This document shows, in pieces, positions 8,602-17,416 of a stretch of 64,000 bases of DNA. Source of the DNA: Paenibacillus odorifer (GTDB taxonomy: Bacteria > Bacillota > Bacilli > Paenibacillales > Paenibacillaceae); the NCBI RefSeq assembly GCF_000758725.1, contig NZ_CP009428.1, positions 5,456,001 through 5,520,000 of the forward strand, given 5' to 3'. The notes below the pieces were generated by a model. The model was not told the origin of the DNA. It did not search any database and was given only the letters and a program-made list of their open reading frames with translations. The position numbers and the translations under genes are program-made. Position 1 is the first letter of the stretch. Each line of letters opens with the position of its first letter.

Positions 8602-9551
8602 CCCCTAACGTCTGACAGTATCTTCTCCGCTCCTCTTGCAATCAGCTTTTTAGCGACTTCTTCGCCGAGCTGTACCGGGTCAACCCCCGTGCAAGTTTCT
8701 TTCAAAATCGTTGAACCGTCCGGTGTTCCCACCATCCCCGTTAACGAGATTACTTTGTGCTCAGCGGTAGCAGCTTTGGCGGCTGCGTCAAGCACCGCAT
8801 GAGCACCAATCGGCACTTGGCAGCCGCCATTCAGCACGCCAAGGAACGTGCGCTCCGCCGCTACCGTCAACGCCGTGTCGGCATCGTTGTATAACGCCAG
8901 CAGCTTCCGCAGGTCAGCGTCATCTGCGCGGCACTGGATGCCGAGTGCACCCTGCCCTACAGCGGGCAGGCAAACCTCCGGCGGCAGGTAGGCGCTCACG
9001 CGATCCTGCCAGCCCATGCGCGACAGCCCCGCCGCTGCCAGCAGGATTGCGTCGTATTCGCCGCTCTCCAGCTTGCGCAGCCGCGAGTCAATGTTGCCGC
9101 GCACGGGCTCAATGACCAGATCAGGCCGCAGCGCAGCAAGCTGGCTGGATCGGCGTAGGCTGCTTGTGCCTACGCGTGCACCCCGAGGCAGCTCGTCTAG
9201 CGAGACGCCTCCGTTAGAGATCAAAACATCACGCGGATCGACACGCTTCGGCACAGCACCATTGATCAGCCCATCCGGTAACTCGGATGGCATATCCTTC
9301 ATGCTGTGCACCGCCATGTCGATTTCTTTTTCCAGCATCGCTTGCTCGATTTCCTTCACGAACAACCCTTTGCCGCCTACCTTGGATAAAGTAACGTCAA
9401 GAATGCGGTCACCTTTGGTGACGATCTTTTTCACTTCAAAAGTAAATCCAAAACCATGCTCTTCGCTAAGTCGCTCCAAATCAGCAATCACATGTCCCGT
9501 TTGCGTCAACGCAAGCGCGCTCTGTCTACTCCCCACTATAACCTTACGCAT
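8598..9551 (-). CDS. hemC: Hydroxymethylbilane synthase (porphobilinogen deaminase)
   Basis: Polymerises four porphobilinogens to hydroxymethylbilane, using a covalently bound dipyrromethane cofactor. The cofactor cysteine is Cys244 in LNGGCQVPIGAHA. The substrate-binding arginines lie in GTSSLRRSSQLAALRP and RGNIDSRLRKLE, and the catalytic Asp in HSMKDMPSELPDG. 317 residues, normal for the family. ATG 9551 has AGGAGG about 8 nt upstream. The stop overlaps the cobA-hemD start (ATGA). About 1 kb of 51-bp repeats separates it from the upstream sirC-like gene, which is unusual for this operon. Confidence 0.97.
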   Translation of the reverse strand: MRKVIVGSRQSALALTQTGHVIADLERLSEEHGFGFTFEVKKIVTKGDRILDVTLSKVGGKGLFVKEIEQAMLEKEIDMAVHSMKDMPSELPDGLINGAVPKRVDPRDVLISNGGVSLDELPRGARVGTSSLRRSSQLAALRPDLVIEPVRGNIDSRLRKLESGEYDAILLAAAGLSRMGWQDRVSAYLPPEVCLPAVGQGALGIQCRADDADLRKLLALYNDADTALTVAAERTFLGVLNGGCQVPIGAHAVLDAAAKAATAEHKVISLTGMVGTPDGSTILKETCTGVDPVQLGEEVAKKLIARGAEKILSDVRG

Positions 9552-9655
9552 TGTCCATTCCTCCTGGTAACGTTCGCCTCTTACTCTTCACCACAGAACC
9601 TTGCACTAGAAATCCAAACCCAAACTAACCAATTAACTACTCTCACTCTAAAAAA

Positions 9656-10470
9656 GGCATTATTGCCTTTGAATTCGCTACTTCGGATGACTCCCACCAA
9701 CCTGAGGCATTCTTGCCTTTCATTTGGCTCCTTCGGCGACTGTGGCTCGTTTAGAGGGCATTGTTACCGTTCATTCCGCCATCACAGCTACTTAAGTCCA
9801 ATTCAACGGGATTTATACCGTTCATTTCACCATTCCAGTTACTTCAGCCCAATTCAACGGGATTTATACCGTTCATTTCACCATCCCAGCTACTTCAACC
9901 CAATTCAACGGGATTTATACCGTTCATTTCACCATTCTAGCTACTTCAACCCAATTCAACGGGATTTATACCGTAGATTCCACCATTCTAGCTACTTCAA
10001 CCCATTTCAGCGGGATTTTTACCGTACATTCCGCCATTCCAGCTACTTCATCCCAATTCAGCGGGATTTATACCGCTCATTTCGCCATCCTAGCCACTAC
10101 GAGCCAATTCAACAGTATTTATAGCGTACATTCCACCCTCTAAGCCACTTCAGCCGAATTCAGCAGTATTTATACCGTTCATTTCACCATTCCAGTTACT
10201 TCAACCCAATTCAACGGGATTTATACCGTTCATTTCACCATTCCAGCTACTTCAACCCAATTCAACAGTACTTATACCGTTCATTTCGCCATTCCAGCCA
10301 CTTAAACCCAATTCAACGGGATTTATACCGTTCATTTCACCATCCCAGCTACTTCAACCCAATTCAACGGGATTTATACAGTACATTCCGCCATCCCAGC
10401 TACTTAAGCCGATTTCAACAGTATTTATACCGTACATTCCACCATTCCATCCACTACGAGCCAATTCAGC
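9656..10470. repeat. 51-bp periodic palindromic array, 16 units
   Basis: Units begin at 9656, 9706, 9756, then from 9808 every 51 bp to 10420. The conserved core is AACGGGATTTATACCGTT, nearly self-complementary (arms AACGG / CCGTT). The first two units instead carry GGCATTATTGCC and GGCATTCTTGCC. The rest of the unit (TTCACCATTCCAGCTACTTC, then AACCCAATTC) is also conserved, so this is a tandem array and not CRISPR. Because 51 is divisible by 3, long open frames run through it (RDLYRSFHHSSYFNPIQ repeated), with no SD or start logic. It fills the gap between hemC and the sirC-like gene. Confidence 0.9.
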
Positions 10471-10559
10471 CATTCATTATGGTTACCCAAACAACCGCTC
10501 ATCACTTCATATCTTAATCTAACCCAATTTTCTAATCTTTACAGTGTCCATGCGCACTT

Positions 10560-11207
10560 TTACTCCAACCGCTGCTCAGCAATCCAAGCGTCCATATCCT
10601 CCGGGCTCCACGCTATGAAGGTACCCTTGCTCATCTCGTTCAACACATCCAGCGCCCCAAGCTTCCGCAAAAGCCTTCCACGAACTTCAGCAGAAGGTTC
10701 TTTTTCCTTAATCCGGGTTCGCATGGCATGCACAAAATCCAAATATGGCTCATACGCCGCATCCAGCGCTTTTTCAAGCACATTTTTGATCTTCGTTGCC
10801 GCAAGCGGGCCAGCACCCGAAGTAGATACGGCTACCGTCAAACGTCCCCTCCGAACCACTCCGGGCGTGATAAAGTTTCCCGCTTCGGCATGGCTGGCCA
10901 CATTTACATGAATTCCAAGCCGTCTAGACTCCCGCGCAACCTCTTCATTAACCGCCCTATCGTTAGTGGCTGCATATACGAGAAAGGCCCCACGGAGATC
11001 TCCGGGAGCATAAGTACGGTCCATCCAGATCAGGAGACCTTTTTCAGCTAGAGAATCAAGCGAATCTGTCAAAGAAGGACTAATCACCTTAACCGCCGCT
11101 CCAGCTTCCAACAGCCCGCTCACCTTACGTTCAGCCACGACACCACCGCCAATAACCACACAGTGCTGCCCTTCACAATCCAGCATTATGGGTAAATAAC
11201 GCTTCAT
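10560..11207 (-). CDS. sirC: Precorrin-2 dehydrogenase (SirC/Met8-like, sirohaem synthesis)
   Basis: NAD-dependent oxidation of precorrin-2 to sirohydrochlorin on the way to sirohaem. An N-terminal Rossmann motif is seen in HCVVIGGGVVAERKVSGLLEAGA, and the family motif in VNVASHAEAGNFITPGVVRRGRLTVAVSTSGAGP. A short helical C-terminal domain follows. The 215-residue product is chosen from ATG 11207, which has GGAGTGAGGGG immediately upstream and starts MKRYLPIMLDCEGQ; a start at 11228 would overlap hemX. It lies 5 bp downstream of hemX. Whether it also chelates iron cannot be told. Together with the CobA half of the downstream fusion it supplies two of the three sirohaem steps. Confidence 0.9.
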   Translation of the reverse strand: MKRYLPIMLDCEGQHCVVIGGGVVAERKVSGLLEAGAAVKVISPSLTDSLDSLAEKGLLIWMDRTYAPGDLRGAFLVYAATNDRAVNEEVARESRRLGIHVNVASHAEAGNFITPGVVRRGRLTVAVSTSGAGPLAATKIKNVLEKALDAAYEPYLDFVHAMRTRIKEKEPSAEVRGRLLRKLGALDVLNEMSKGTFIAWSPEDMDAWIAEQRLE

Positions 11208-11212
11208 GCCCC

Positions 11213-12049
11213 TCACTCCCCGCTCCAACCGTGAAAATCAGACCAAGAATTCAACAGAAAATTTAAGATAATAAAAGCATATCCTAAAATCGCCCAGCGA
11301 GCCATACTTACTCCACTTTTCCGCCCGGACTTCTTAAAGATAATATAAAATATGTAAATCCCAAGACCGATAAGAGTCGTTAATACTTTTAAATCCTTCA
11401 ATAAAAGCGTCCGTCCCTCAGATACTATAGATAAACCAGCCACCACCAGTGATATTCCCAGCAAAGGAGTGCCCACCAAAATAGCGGTGTAAGAGTATTT
11501 ATCTGTAGTCTCCAGGTTCGGCAAACGACGGATCCGGTCGCTCCATTTCTTGCTTTTGAGTCTGGTGTGCAGGAACAAGTACAATATTGCAAAAACCGTC
11601 CCTAACGTCAGTGCTGCAAAACTCATATTTGCCAAAATCACATGCATCGTCAGCCAGCCATACACCGCACTCCAAGTCTCAAGCGTATGCCCACCCGCCG
11701 TCAGCCACACCCGATTAAGCAGAAAAACACTAAACCCGGCCATACTGAGCAGCAAAATCGTAAACTCGCCTCCACGTGTAAAAGCCACCGCAAGCGAAGT
11801 CAGCACAATACTAAACGCAAACCAAAACAAGAAATCATAAGGTGTGAAAATAGGCAGGCCTTTCTCCTGAGAGAAACGAATTCCAAGTCCTGCAACTTGC
11901 AAAAGACCTACAACAACAAGAAGCCCCGTGCCTAGCCGCTTCCCACCCGGACTCCTTTTAAGGCAATCCGAGAAAACAAACAGCAGGCTCAGGGCATAGA
12001 CCAGCAGAGCGGCATCATATATTCCGTTCAGCAGTTGCATATTATTCAC
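11213..12049 (-). CDS. hemX: HemX, CcsA-like membrane protein
   Basis: Polytopic membrane protein of the cytochrome c assembly (CcsA/CcmC) superfamily. In Bacillus subtilis HemX lowers the cellular amount of HemA. The 278-residue product has about eight hydrophobic segments: 7-25, 41-57, 70-88, 95-113, 132-157, 187-210, 222-239 and 248-265. The tryptophan-containing region LETWSAVYGWLTMHVILANMSF is typical of the superfamily. ATG 12049 overlaps the hemA stop by 4 bp (ATGA), so the two are translationally coupled. A role in haem handling is known for relatives. The regulatory role here is inferred from the order hemA-hemX. Confidence 0.92.
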   Translation of the reverse strand: MNNMQLLNGIYDAALLVYALSLLFVFSDCLKRSPGGKRLGTGLLVVVGLLQVAGLGIRFSQEKGLPIFTPYDFLFWFAFSIVLTSLAVAFTRGGEFTILLLSMAGFSVFLLNRVWLTAGGHTLETWSAVYGWLTMHVILANMSFAALTLGTVFAILYLFLHTRLKSKKWSDRIRRLPNLETTDKYSYTAILVGTPLLGISLVVAGLSIVSEGRTLLLKDLKVLTTLIGLGIYIFYIIFKKSGRKSGVSMARWAILGYAFIILNFLLNSWSDFHGWSGE

Positions 12050-13443
12050 CCACCCAGCAAGCCTGCCGGAGCAAGCGCCGTCTTAGGCACAGAAAAATCA
12101 GCGCTGCCAGCCGTACGTTCTCCAGAACTAGAATCCTTAACCGAGGCAATATCTCCATCATCTGAATCGGATTTGAGCTGTTCCTGCAACGCAAAGATTT
12201 TGGAAAAATAATCAAGAGCTTCATTTCCCTGCTTACCGCCGGACAGCTCTTTAATTACATTGATCGGATCATGCATCATCTGGTTCACGATACTTTTAGT
12301 CAGACGGCGGATTACTTTCCGCTGATGCTCGTCCAGCTCGGGCAGCTTATTGAACAGACTCTCCATCGTTTCTTCATGAATCGTATTCGATTTATCCTGG
12401 AGTGCCCGGATCACCGGTCTTACCCCAAGCGTCTTGAGCCACACCTGGAACTCATCCATTTCCTCACTGATCATCACTTCGATCTTCGCAGCTTCACTTC
12501 GGCGCATTTCCAGATTGTTCTCCACAATGCCCTCCAGATCATCAATATCATACAAAAAAACATCCGGCACATTTGCCGCCGCAGGATCAATATCACGTGG
12601 TACAGCAATATCAATCATAAAAAGCGGCCGCGAAGGGCGGCGTTTCATAGCATGCGCTACCTTATCAGCCGTAAGCACATACCCATCTGCTCCTGTTGAG
12701 CTGATCACGATATCTACTTCATTTAGAGTTGTTAACGCATCTTCAATCGTACTCGGCTTACCCGAGAACTTCTCCGCCAATTCAATCGCACGCGACAGCG
12801 TACGGTTAGCGACAATCACTTCTGCCGCACCACTACTGTATAGATGCTTCACGGTAAGCTCGCTCATTTTGCCGGCGCCGAGAATCAGTACTTTTTTCCC
12901 AGTGAACATGCCAAAAATCCGCTTGCCCAGCTCCACAGCCGCATAACTGACAGATACTGCACTCTCGCCGATTGACGTTTCACTATGTGCTCTTTTGCCC
13001 AGCGTCACCGCTTGCTTGAACAACCGATTGAACCAAGTTCCAGTTACACACTCAGCCTGAGCTGTGAGAAAAGAACTCCGCACCTGTCCCAGGATCTGCG
13101 TCTCCCCAATCACCATGGAATCCAGACCGCAGGTCACGCGGAACAAATGCGCAATCGCCTGTTCGTCTTCATAAATATACATATGCTGAGCAAATTGCTC
13201 GCTTTTCACACCAAACCATTGCTCCATAAAGCCGCGGATGAAATAACCAGCCATATGAAGGCGGTCCATCACCACATAAATTTCCGTACGGTTGCAAGTA
13301 GCTACTAAGACCCCTTCTAGCACACCCTTCGTCTTCATCAGTTGATGGAGCGCTGCCGGAAGGTCACTTTCCGCAAAAGCAAACTGTTCCCGAACCTCCA
13401 CGGGAGCCGTACGATAATTCAGGCCAACGACGACGATGTGCAT
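12046..13443 (-). CDS. hemA: Glutamyl-tRNA reductase
   Basis: First enzyme of C5 tetrapyrrole synthesis. It reduces glutamyl-tRNA to glutamate-1-semialdehyde with NADPH. The catalytic Cys50 is in VATCNRTEIY, the substrate motif GLDSMVIGETQILGQVR follows, and the NADPH-binding GAGKMSELTVKHL lies near residue 190. The dimerisation domain covers about 320-430. At 465 residues it is slightly long, with a low-complexity tail after about 430. It is the first gene of the operon; the ATG is at 13443, 4 bp from the tight in-frame context MHIVVVGLNYRTAPVE. Regulation probably involves HemX-dependent protein stability, as in Bacillus. Confidence 0.97.
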   Translation of the reverse strand: MHIVVVGLNYRTAPVEVREQFAFAESDLPAALHQLMKTKGVLEGVLVATCNRTEIYVVMDRLHMAGYFIRGFMEQWFGVKSEQFAQHMYIYEDEQAIAHLFRVTCGLDSMVIGETQILGQVRSSFLTAQAECVTGTWFNRLFKQAVTLGKRAHSETSIGESAVSVSYAAVELGKRIFGMFTGKKVLILGAGKMSELTVKHLYSSGAAEVIVANRTLSRAIELAEKFSGKPSTIEDALTTLNEVDIVISSTGADGYVLTADKVAHAMKRRPSRPLFMIDIAVPRDIDPAAANVPDVFLYDIDDLEGIVENNLEMRRSEAAKIEVMISEEMDEFQVWLKTLGVRPVIRALQDKSNTIHEETMESLFNKLPELDEHQRKVIRRLTKSIVNQMMHDPINVIKELSGGKQGNEALDYFSKIFALQEQLKSDSDDGDIASVKDSSSGERTAGSADFSVPKTALAPAGLLGG

Positions 13444-13546
13444 CGATAGTTCACCATCCTAGTCTCTATAAGTTACTGAAATCCAGTTATATAAATTAAT
13501 ATCTTACTTACCGTTCACTTTCACAACATCCCAAAACACTGTGTTA

Positions 13547-13575
13547 AGTATATCACACGAAAATAAGACTTTTTA
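13547..13575 (-). promoter_or_regulatory. Candidate SigA promoter of the hem operon
   Basis: TGATATACT on the minus strand (13547-13555) is an extended -10. The -35 region is poor (GTAAAA). It lies about 100 nt upstream of hemA and downstream of the preceding gene's terminator. The 329-bp gap (13444-13772) otherwise holds only that terminator. Confidence 0.45.
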
Positions 13576-13618
13576 CAGATTTTTTGAACGCTTTATGAAA
13601 TCCAGATAATAATTATTA

Positions 13619-13648
13619 TAAATAAAAAACCGTAGGTTCGCTACGGTT
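13619..13648 (-). terminator. Terminator of the small gene at 13773
   Basis: AACCGTAG / CTACGGTT form a perfect 8-bp stem with a 5-nt loop, followed on the minus strand by TTTTTTATTT. It separates the small zinc-ribbon gene and the EPS locus from the hem operon. Confidence 0.87.
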
Positions 13649-13772
13649 AGGATGAGTTATTTTTAGCTAATTTATAAGGTTGTGGAAGTGAGAATGAAAT
13701 ATTATGGCCTACTAGTTCTTAAAATCGTCAAAAAGTCCGTTCTCCAAAAAAAATAAGTCACTGCTAAGTGAC

Positions 13773-13964
13773 TTAAAACTTCTCAGGTTTCTTAACTTTT
13801 ATCGACGCTACTTCTCCACACCTTTTGCAAAATGTGAAGATAACTGGTGAGCCAAAAGAGAAGGCTTTCCCAATAGGCATGACGTTAGCATATCCGTTGC
13901 TCATTTCGCCTTTAGCGAATGTAGTATTCCCACATGATTTACAAACTAAATTGTCTTGACTCAT
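13773..13964 (-). CDS. Small zinc-ribbon protein
   Basis: 63-residue protein with two CxxC pairs: CKSCG near residue 8 and CKRCG near residue 47. They would make a zinc ribbon. ATG 13964 is preferred over 13988 because GAGGTGAT sits just upstream. No membrane segment. The function is not recognisable; short zinc-ribbon proteins of this kind are common hypothetical genes in Bacillales. It has its own downstream terminator and lies between the EPS locus and hemA. Confidence 0.7.
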   Translation of the reverse strand: MSQDNLVCKSCGNTTFAKGEMSNGYANVMPIGKAFSFGSPVIFTFCKRCGEVASIKVKKPEKF

Positions 13965-13997
13965 GAGATCACCTCGGAAGTTGGACAAAAATATTAA

Positions 13998-14141
13998 TTA
14001 TATAGTAGACTCTACTCTTTTTAGAAGTCGCCGATGCTTAGACCAAACTTTAACCCAAACACGATTTTCATCATCTAGATAAAAACGAATATTCACTAAT
14101 TTTAAAGGCGTCCATATTTCTTTAAAATAGTAATTTGGCAT
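13998..14141 (-). CDS. Hypothetical 47-residue protein
   Basis: Short basic, aromatic-rich ORF (MPNYYFKEIWTPLKLVNIRF near the start, ending LLKRVESTI). ATG 14141 has GGGAGAG upstream. The frame is open back to 14201, but that part lacks an SD. It runs in the same direction as, and 33 bp before, the zinc-ribbon gene, so the two may be cotranscribed. I do not recognise the family and the call is uncertain. Confidence 0.4.
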   Translation of the reverse strand: MPNYYFKEIWTPLKLVNIRFYLDDENRVWVKVWSKHRRLLKRVESTI

Positions 14142-14284
14142 TTGGCGTCTCTCCCACGAGAATAATATTGATATAGTTATAAGTATAAAACTATTAAACA
14201 ATATTGTTTGTCGTAATGCGCCTTAAGCCAAGATAAGAAAAAAACTGTTTTTGTCGGATTATAGTGTGAACGTTCTACAGCAGA

Positions 14285-14929
14285 TTAGCGAAACCAGTTC
14301 TTAATCTGATCAAGGGTACTTTTTGCCTCCGGACCATTGTAACCAAAGGTGTTGCCGATCATTTTTACATACTCATTGAACGTTGTTTCTCTACTCTTTC
14401 GGTCACTCCACCAGCGTTTAGCGTTATATCCTGATGCAGAACCCACATACGTCAGCTCAATCTCCGATTTTTTGTACACACGACCAAAAAGAAATTTCAC
14501 CCTCCGCATGTGAAAGTCAGAGGAAACAACAATCGCAGATTTAAAACCGTATTCTTTCATTATAGGAAGAGTGTACTCGGCATTCTGATAAGTGCTATCC
14601 GCCGCGTTCTCGGTATAAATAACGTCCTGTGGTATGCCTAAAGCTAGGGCGGTTTGGATCATATCACCCGATTTACTCGTTGACTCTTTAGCATTGGAAA
14701 GAATTATATAAGGAGCATAGCCTGCTTTATATAACTCAGCTGCCTGCTCCACACGACCTTGGCCTCCGCTTAGGACGATGATGACATCTGATTGTTTGGG
14801 AGGTTCAGATAGTGCTAAGAAGCGGCCTGCACTGAATAAACCAGTAATTAACAATAGCAAGCAAACGAAAAGGACCAATCTTTTATTAATTAAATTACCT
14901 TTTCTTTTCTTAACCGTTAAGTCGTGCAT
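14285..14929 (-). CDS. YdcF/SanA-like DUF218 membrane-anchored protein
   Basis: 214 residues with one N-terminal membrane segment (about 17-35) and an extracellular DUF218 domain. Visible family motifs are DVIIVLSGGQGRVEQAAELY, YTENAADSTYQNA (usually ExxSxxTxENA) and VVSSDFHMRRVKFLF. DUF218 proteins are linked to envelope polysaccharide or lipid-carrier metabolism, but the reaction is unknown for most. It is the last gene of the EPS locus, 3 bp after rfbB, which supports an envelope role. Confidence 0.82.
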   Translation of the reverse strand: MHDLTVKKRKGNLINKRLVLFVCLLLLITGLFSAGRFLALSEPPKQSDVIIVLSGGQGRVEQAAELYKAGYAPYIILSNAKESTSKSGDMIQTALALGIPQDVIYTENAADSTYQNAEYTLPIMKEYGFKSAIVVSSDFHMRRVKFLFGRVYKKSEIELTYVGSASGYNAKRWWSDRKSRETTFNEYVKMIGNTFGYNGPEAKSTLDQIKNWFR

Positions 14930-14932
14930 AAA

Positions 14933-15928
14933 TCACTTATGCGATTCGTTACTAAGGATTTGTTGCCACCATTCAGCATTATCAATATACCATTGGATCG
15001 TCTGCGCAATTCCGGTCTCAAAAGTATAAGTTGGCTTCCAACCTAAATTCTCAAGTTTCGTTGGATCAATGGCGTAGCGTTTATCATGTCCTAATCTATC
15101 TGTTACAAATTCAATCAAATCTTCAGATTTCCCCAAGGTACTGATAATCGTCTTAACTACTTCAAGATTAGTTCTCTCATTATGACCACCTACATTATAA
15201 ACTTCACCGCTTACTCCTTGGTGCACGACAAGGTCAATGGCCGCACAGTGATCCCAGACATGGAGCCAGTCGCGAATATTTTTTCCATCTCCGTATACAG
15301 GAACCTTCTCTTCGTTTAATACTCTTGAAATGGTTAGTGGAATCAGTTTCTCAGGAAAATGATAGGGGCCGTAATTGTTCGAGCAGCGTGTTATGTTCAT
15401 TGGTAAATCAAAGGTCTCATAATACGCACGAACTAACAAATCAGACGCTGTTTTGCTAGCACTATAAGGACTGTTAGGCTGCAAAGGTGTTTCTTCGGTA
15501 AAAAATACAGTAGGATCAAAATCGAGTTCGCCATACACTTCATCCGTAGAGACATGGAGGAATTTAGTAATGCCGAATTTTTTAGCTGCATCCAGTAGTA
15601 CCTGTGTCCCCATAACATTCGTACGAACGAATATCGCAGGATCAGTAATTGAGCGATCGACATGGCTCTCCGCAGCGAAATGAACAACATAATCGAATTT
15701 TTCCAACTCAAAAAGAGACAATATTGCCTCTCGGTCAGCAATATCAGCTTGAACAAACCGATAGTTGGATTTGGACTCAATATCCTTATGCTTCGTTAGA
15801 TCACCCGCATAAGTTAGCAAATCCAAATTCACAATATCATAATGCGGATATTTATCTACCATATACTGTACGAAGTTGCCTCCAATAAATCCGGCACCAC
15901 CCGTAACCAGCATCTTTTGCTTACTCAA
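14933..15928 (-). CDS. rfbB: dTDP-glucose 4,6-dehydratase
   Basis: Second step of dTDP-L-rhamnose synthesis: dTDP-glucose to dTDP-4-keto-6-deoxyglucose. An extended SDR with the NAD motif VTGGAGFIGGNF at the start. HVSTDEVYGEL is the catalytic Thr-Asp-Glu region, YSASKTASDLL the YxxxK, and TRCSNNYGPYHFPEKLIP the substrate loop. I place the start at TTG 15928 (MSKQKMLVTGG), because GGGAGTG lies 6 nt upstream; the GTG at 15937 would sit on top of that SD. About 331 residues. Third gene of the rmlA-rmlC-rmlB set; rmlD is not in the window. Confidence 0.95.
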   Translation of the reverse strand: MSKQKMLVTGGAGFIGGNFVQYMVDKYPHYDIVNLDLLTYAGDLTKHKDIESKSNYRFVQADIADREAILSLFELEKFDYVVHFAAESHVDRSITDPAIFVRTNVMGTQVLLDAAKKFGITKFLHVSTDEVYGELDFDPTVFFTEETPLQPNSPYSASKTASDLLVRAYYETFDLPMNITRCSNNYGPYHFPEKLIPLTISRVLNEEKVPVYGDGKNIRDWLHVWDHCAAIDLVVHQGVSGEVYNVGGHNERTNLEVVKTIISTLGKSEDLIEFVTDRLGHDKRYAIDPTKLENLGWKPTYTFETGIAQTIQWYIDNAEWWQQILSNESHK

Positions 15929-15956
15929 TGAACGCACTCCCGATCTATTAGCTTTA

Positions 15957-16517
15957 TTAGTTATTGTAAAAAAAATTCAAATTAGCATCTTTTAATAAAG
16001 GCGCCTTCTCATCCTTGGCAGATAATACCGGTGTAATATGAAGAGGCCATTCGATGCCAATAGAAGGATCATTCCACAGAATACCCCCATCACATTCCGG
16101 GGCATAAAGCTCATCGCACTTATACTGAACCTCTACGTCTTCTGTTAGTGTCATGAATCCATGTGCGAATCCTTTTGGGATCAGCAGTTGCTTTTTGTTC
16201 TCAGCATTCAGTTCAATGCCGAACCATTTACTATAGGTAGGACTACCTTTTCTGATATCTACGGCTACATCAAAAATAGCACCACGTGTACAACGAACCA
16301 ATTTCGTCTGTGCCTTGGGATGTAATTGATAGTGCAAACCACGTAATGTTCCTTTAGTCGCAGAGTAGGATTGGTTATCTTGTACAAACTCCATATCTAT
16401 TCCATGCTCTTTAAACTTAGCTCCGCTATACGTCTCCATAAACCAACCGCGGTGGTCCCCAAAAACAGGCGGTTCAACGACTAATACGCCTTGCAATAAG
16501 GTTTCTGTAATTTTCAT
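15957..16517 (-). CDS. rfbC: dTDP-4-dehydrorhamnose 3,5-epimerase
   Basis: Epimerises dTDP-4-keto-6-deoxyglucose at C3 and C5. Cupin-type RmlC fold with FGDHRGWFMETYS near the N-terminus. The catalytic His is in TLRGLHYQLHPKAQTKLVRC, and FDVAVDIRKGSPTYSKWFG and PKGFAHGFMTL follow. 186 residues from ATG 16517. An upstream GTG at 16526 is possible, but neither start has a strong SD. Directly downstream of rfbA (20 bp). Confidence 0.95.
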   Translation of the reverse strand: MKITETLLQGVLVVEPPVFGDHRGWFMETYSGAKFKEHGIDMEFVQDNQSYSATKGTLRGLHYQLHPKAQTKLVRCTRGAIFDVAVDIRKGSPTYSKWFGIELNAENKKQLLIPKGFAHGFMTLTEDVEVQYKCDELYAPECDGGILWNDPSIGIEWPLHITPVLSAKDEKAPLLKDANLNFFYNN

Positions 16518-16537
16518 CACTGCCACACTTTCAGTTA

Positions 16538-17416
16538 TTAGTATTGTATTTTACCTGTAGCTACTTTCATCAAATACTGACCATACCCCGTCTTACTTAA
16601 CTTCTCCCCGCAATTCCACAAGTGTTCTTTAGTAATCCATCCATTAATATATGCAATTTCCTCCGGAGCGGCGATCTTGATTCCTTGATGATCTTCAATA
16701 GTCCGTACAAAGTTAGTTGCGTCGACAAGACTTTGATGAGTTCCTGTATCTAACCAGGTGAATCCCCGACCTAGGAGTTCCACATCAAGCTCACCAAGAT
16801 TTAAGTAAGCTTCATTAATGGAGGTAATCTCCAATTCTCCACGTGAAGAGACCTCAACGTTCTTAGCAATCTCAATAACTCTGTTATCATAAAAATATAG
16901 ACCAGTAATTGCGTAGTTAGATTTTGGCTGTGTTGGTTTTTCTTCTACGCTTAATACTTTACCTTCTTCATTAAACTCTACCACACCGAAGCGCTCTGGA
17001 TCTTGCACGTGATATCCGAACACCGTTGCTCCTTGTTGTTTAGAAGAAGCACGTTGCAACATCTTCCGCATTCCATTTCCATAGTAGATATTATCTCCAA
17101 GGATCATGGCAACTGAATCATCACCTATAAAAGATTCACCCAAAATAAAAGCCTGCGCTAAACCATCAGGACTTGGTTGAACTTTGTATTGTAATGAGAT
17201 GCCAAATTGAGAACCGTCACCTAATAAACTTTCAAATCTAGGCGTGTCCTCTGGAGTTGAAATAATAAGAATTTCTTTAATGCCCGCTAGCATTAATGTA
17301 GATAGTGGATAGTAGATCATTGGTTTGTCGTAAATAGGTAAAAGCTGCTTGCTTGTGACCATTGTTAATGGATATAGGCGCGTACCGCTGCCACCTGCTA
17401 GGATAATGCCTTTCAT
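16538..17416 (-). CDS. rfbA: Glucose-1-phosphate thymidylyltransferase
   Basis: Makes dTDP-glucose from dTTP and glucose-1-phosphate, the entry into dTDP-sugar synthesis. Nucleotidyltransferase motif MKGIILAGGSGTRLYPLT at the N-terminus, then KQLLPIYDKPMIYYPLS and IILGDNIYYG-type metal site (AMILGDNIYYGNGM). 292 residues from ATG 17416, with GGAGGTTCATT just upstream. It begins an rfbA-rfbC-rfbB run at the 3' side of the EPS locus. Base composition here returns toward that of the core genes, after the AT-rich stretch 17.5-25.4 kb. Confidence 0.96.
   Translation of the reverse strand: MKGIILAGGSGTRLYPLTMVTSKQLLPIYDKPMIYYPLSTLMLAGIKEILIISTPEDTPRFESLLGDGSQFGISLQYKVQPSPDGLAQAFILGESFIGDDSVAMILGDNIYYGNGMRKMLQRASSKQQGATVFGYHVQDPERFGVVEFNEEGKVLSVEEKPTQPKSNYAITGLYFYDNRVIEIAKNVEVSSRGELEITSINEAYLNLGELDVELLGRGFTWLDTGTHQSLVDATNFVRTIEDHQGIKIAAPEEIAYINGWITKEHLWNCGEKLSKTGYGQYLMKVATGKIQY

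Noticed and set aside
9456..10124. Open frame of 222 codons with 17-residue repeats (RDLYRSFHHSSYFNPIQ)
   Set aside because: The 51-bp period is a multiple of three, so frames stay open by default. No SD, starts inside hemC on the other strand, and the same core in another array sits in a different context.
9656..10470. CRISPR array
   Set aside because: Palindromic cores with regular spacing suggested it, but the intervening sequence is conserved from unit to unit and no cas genes are near.
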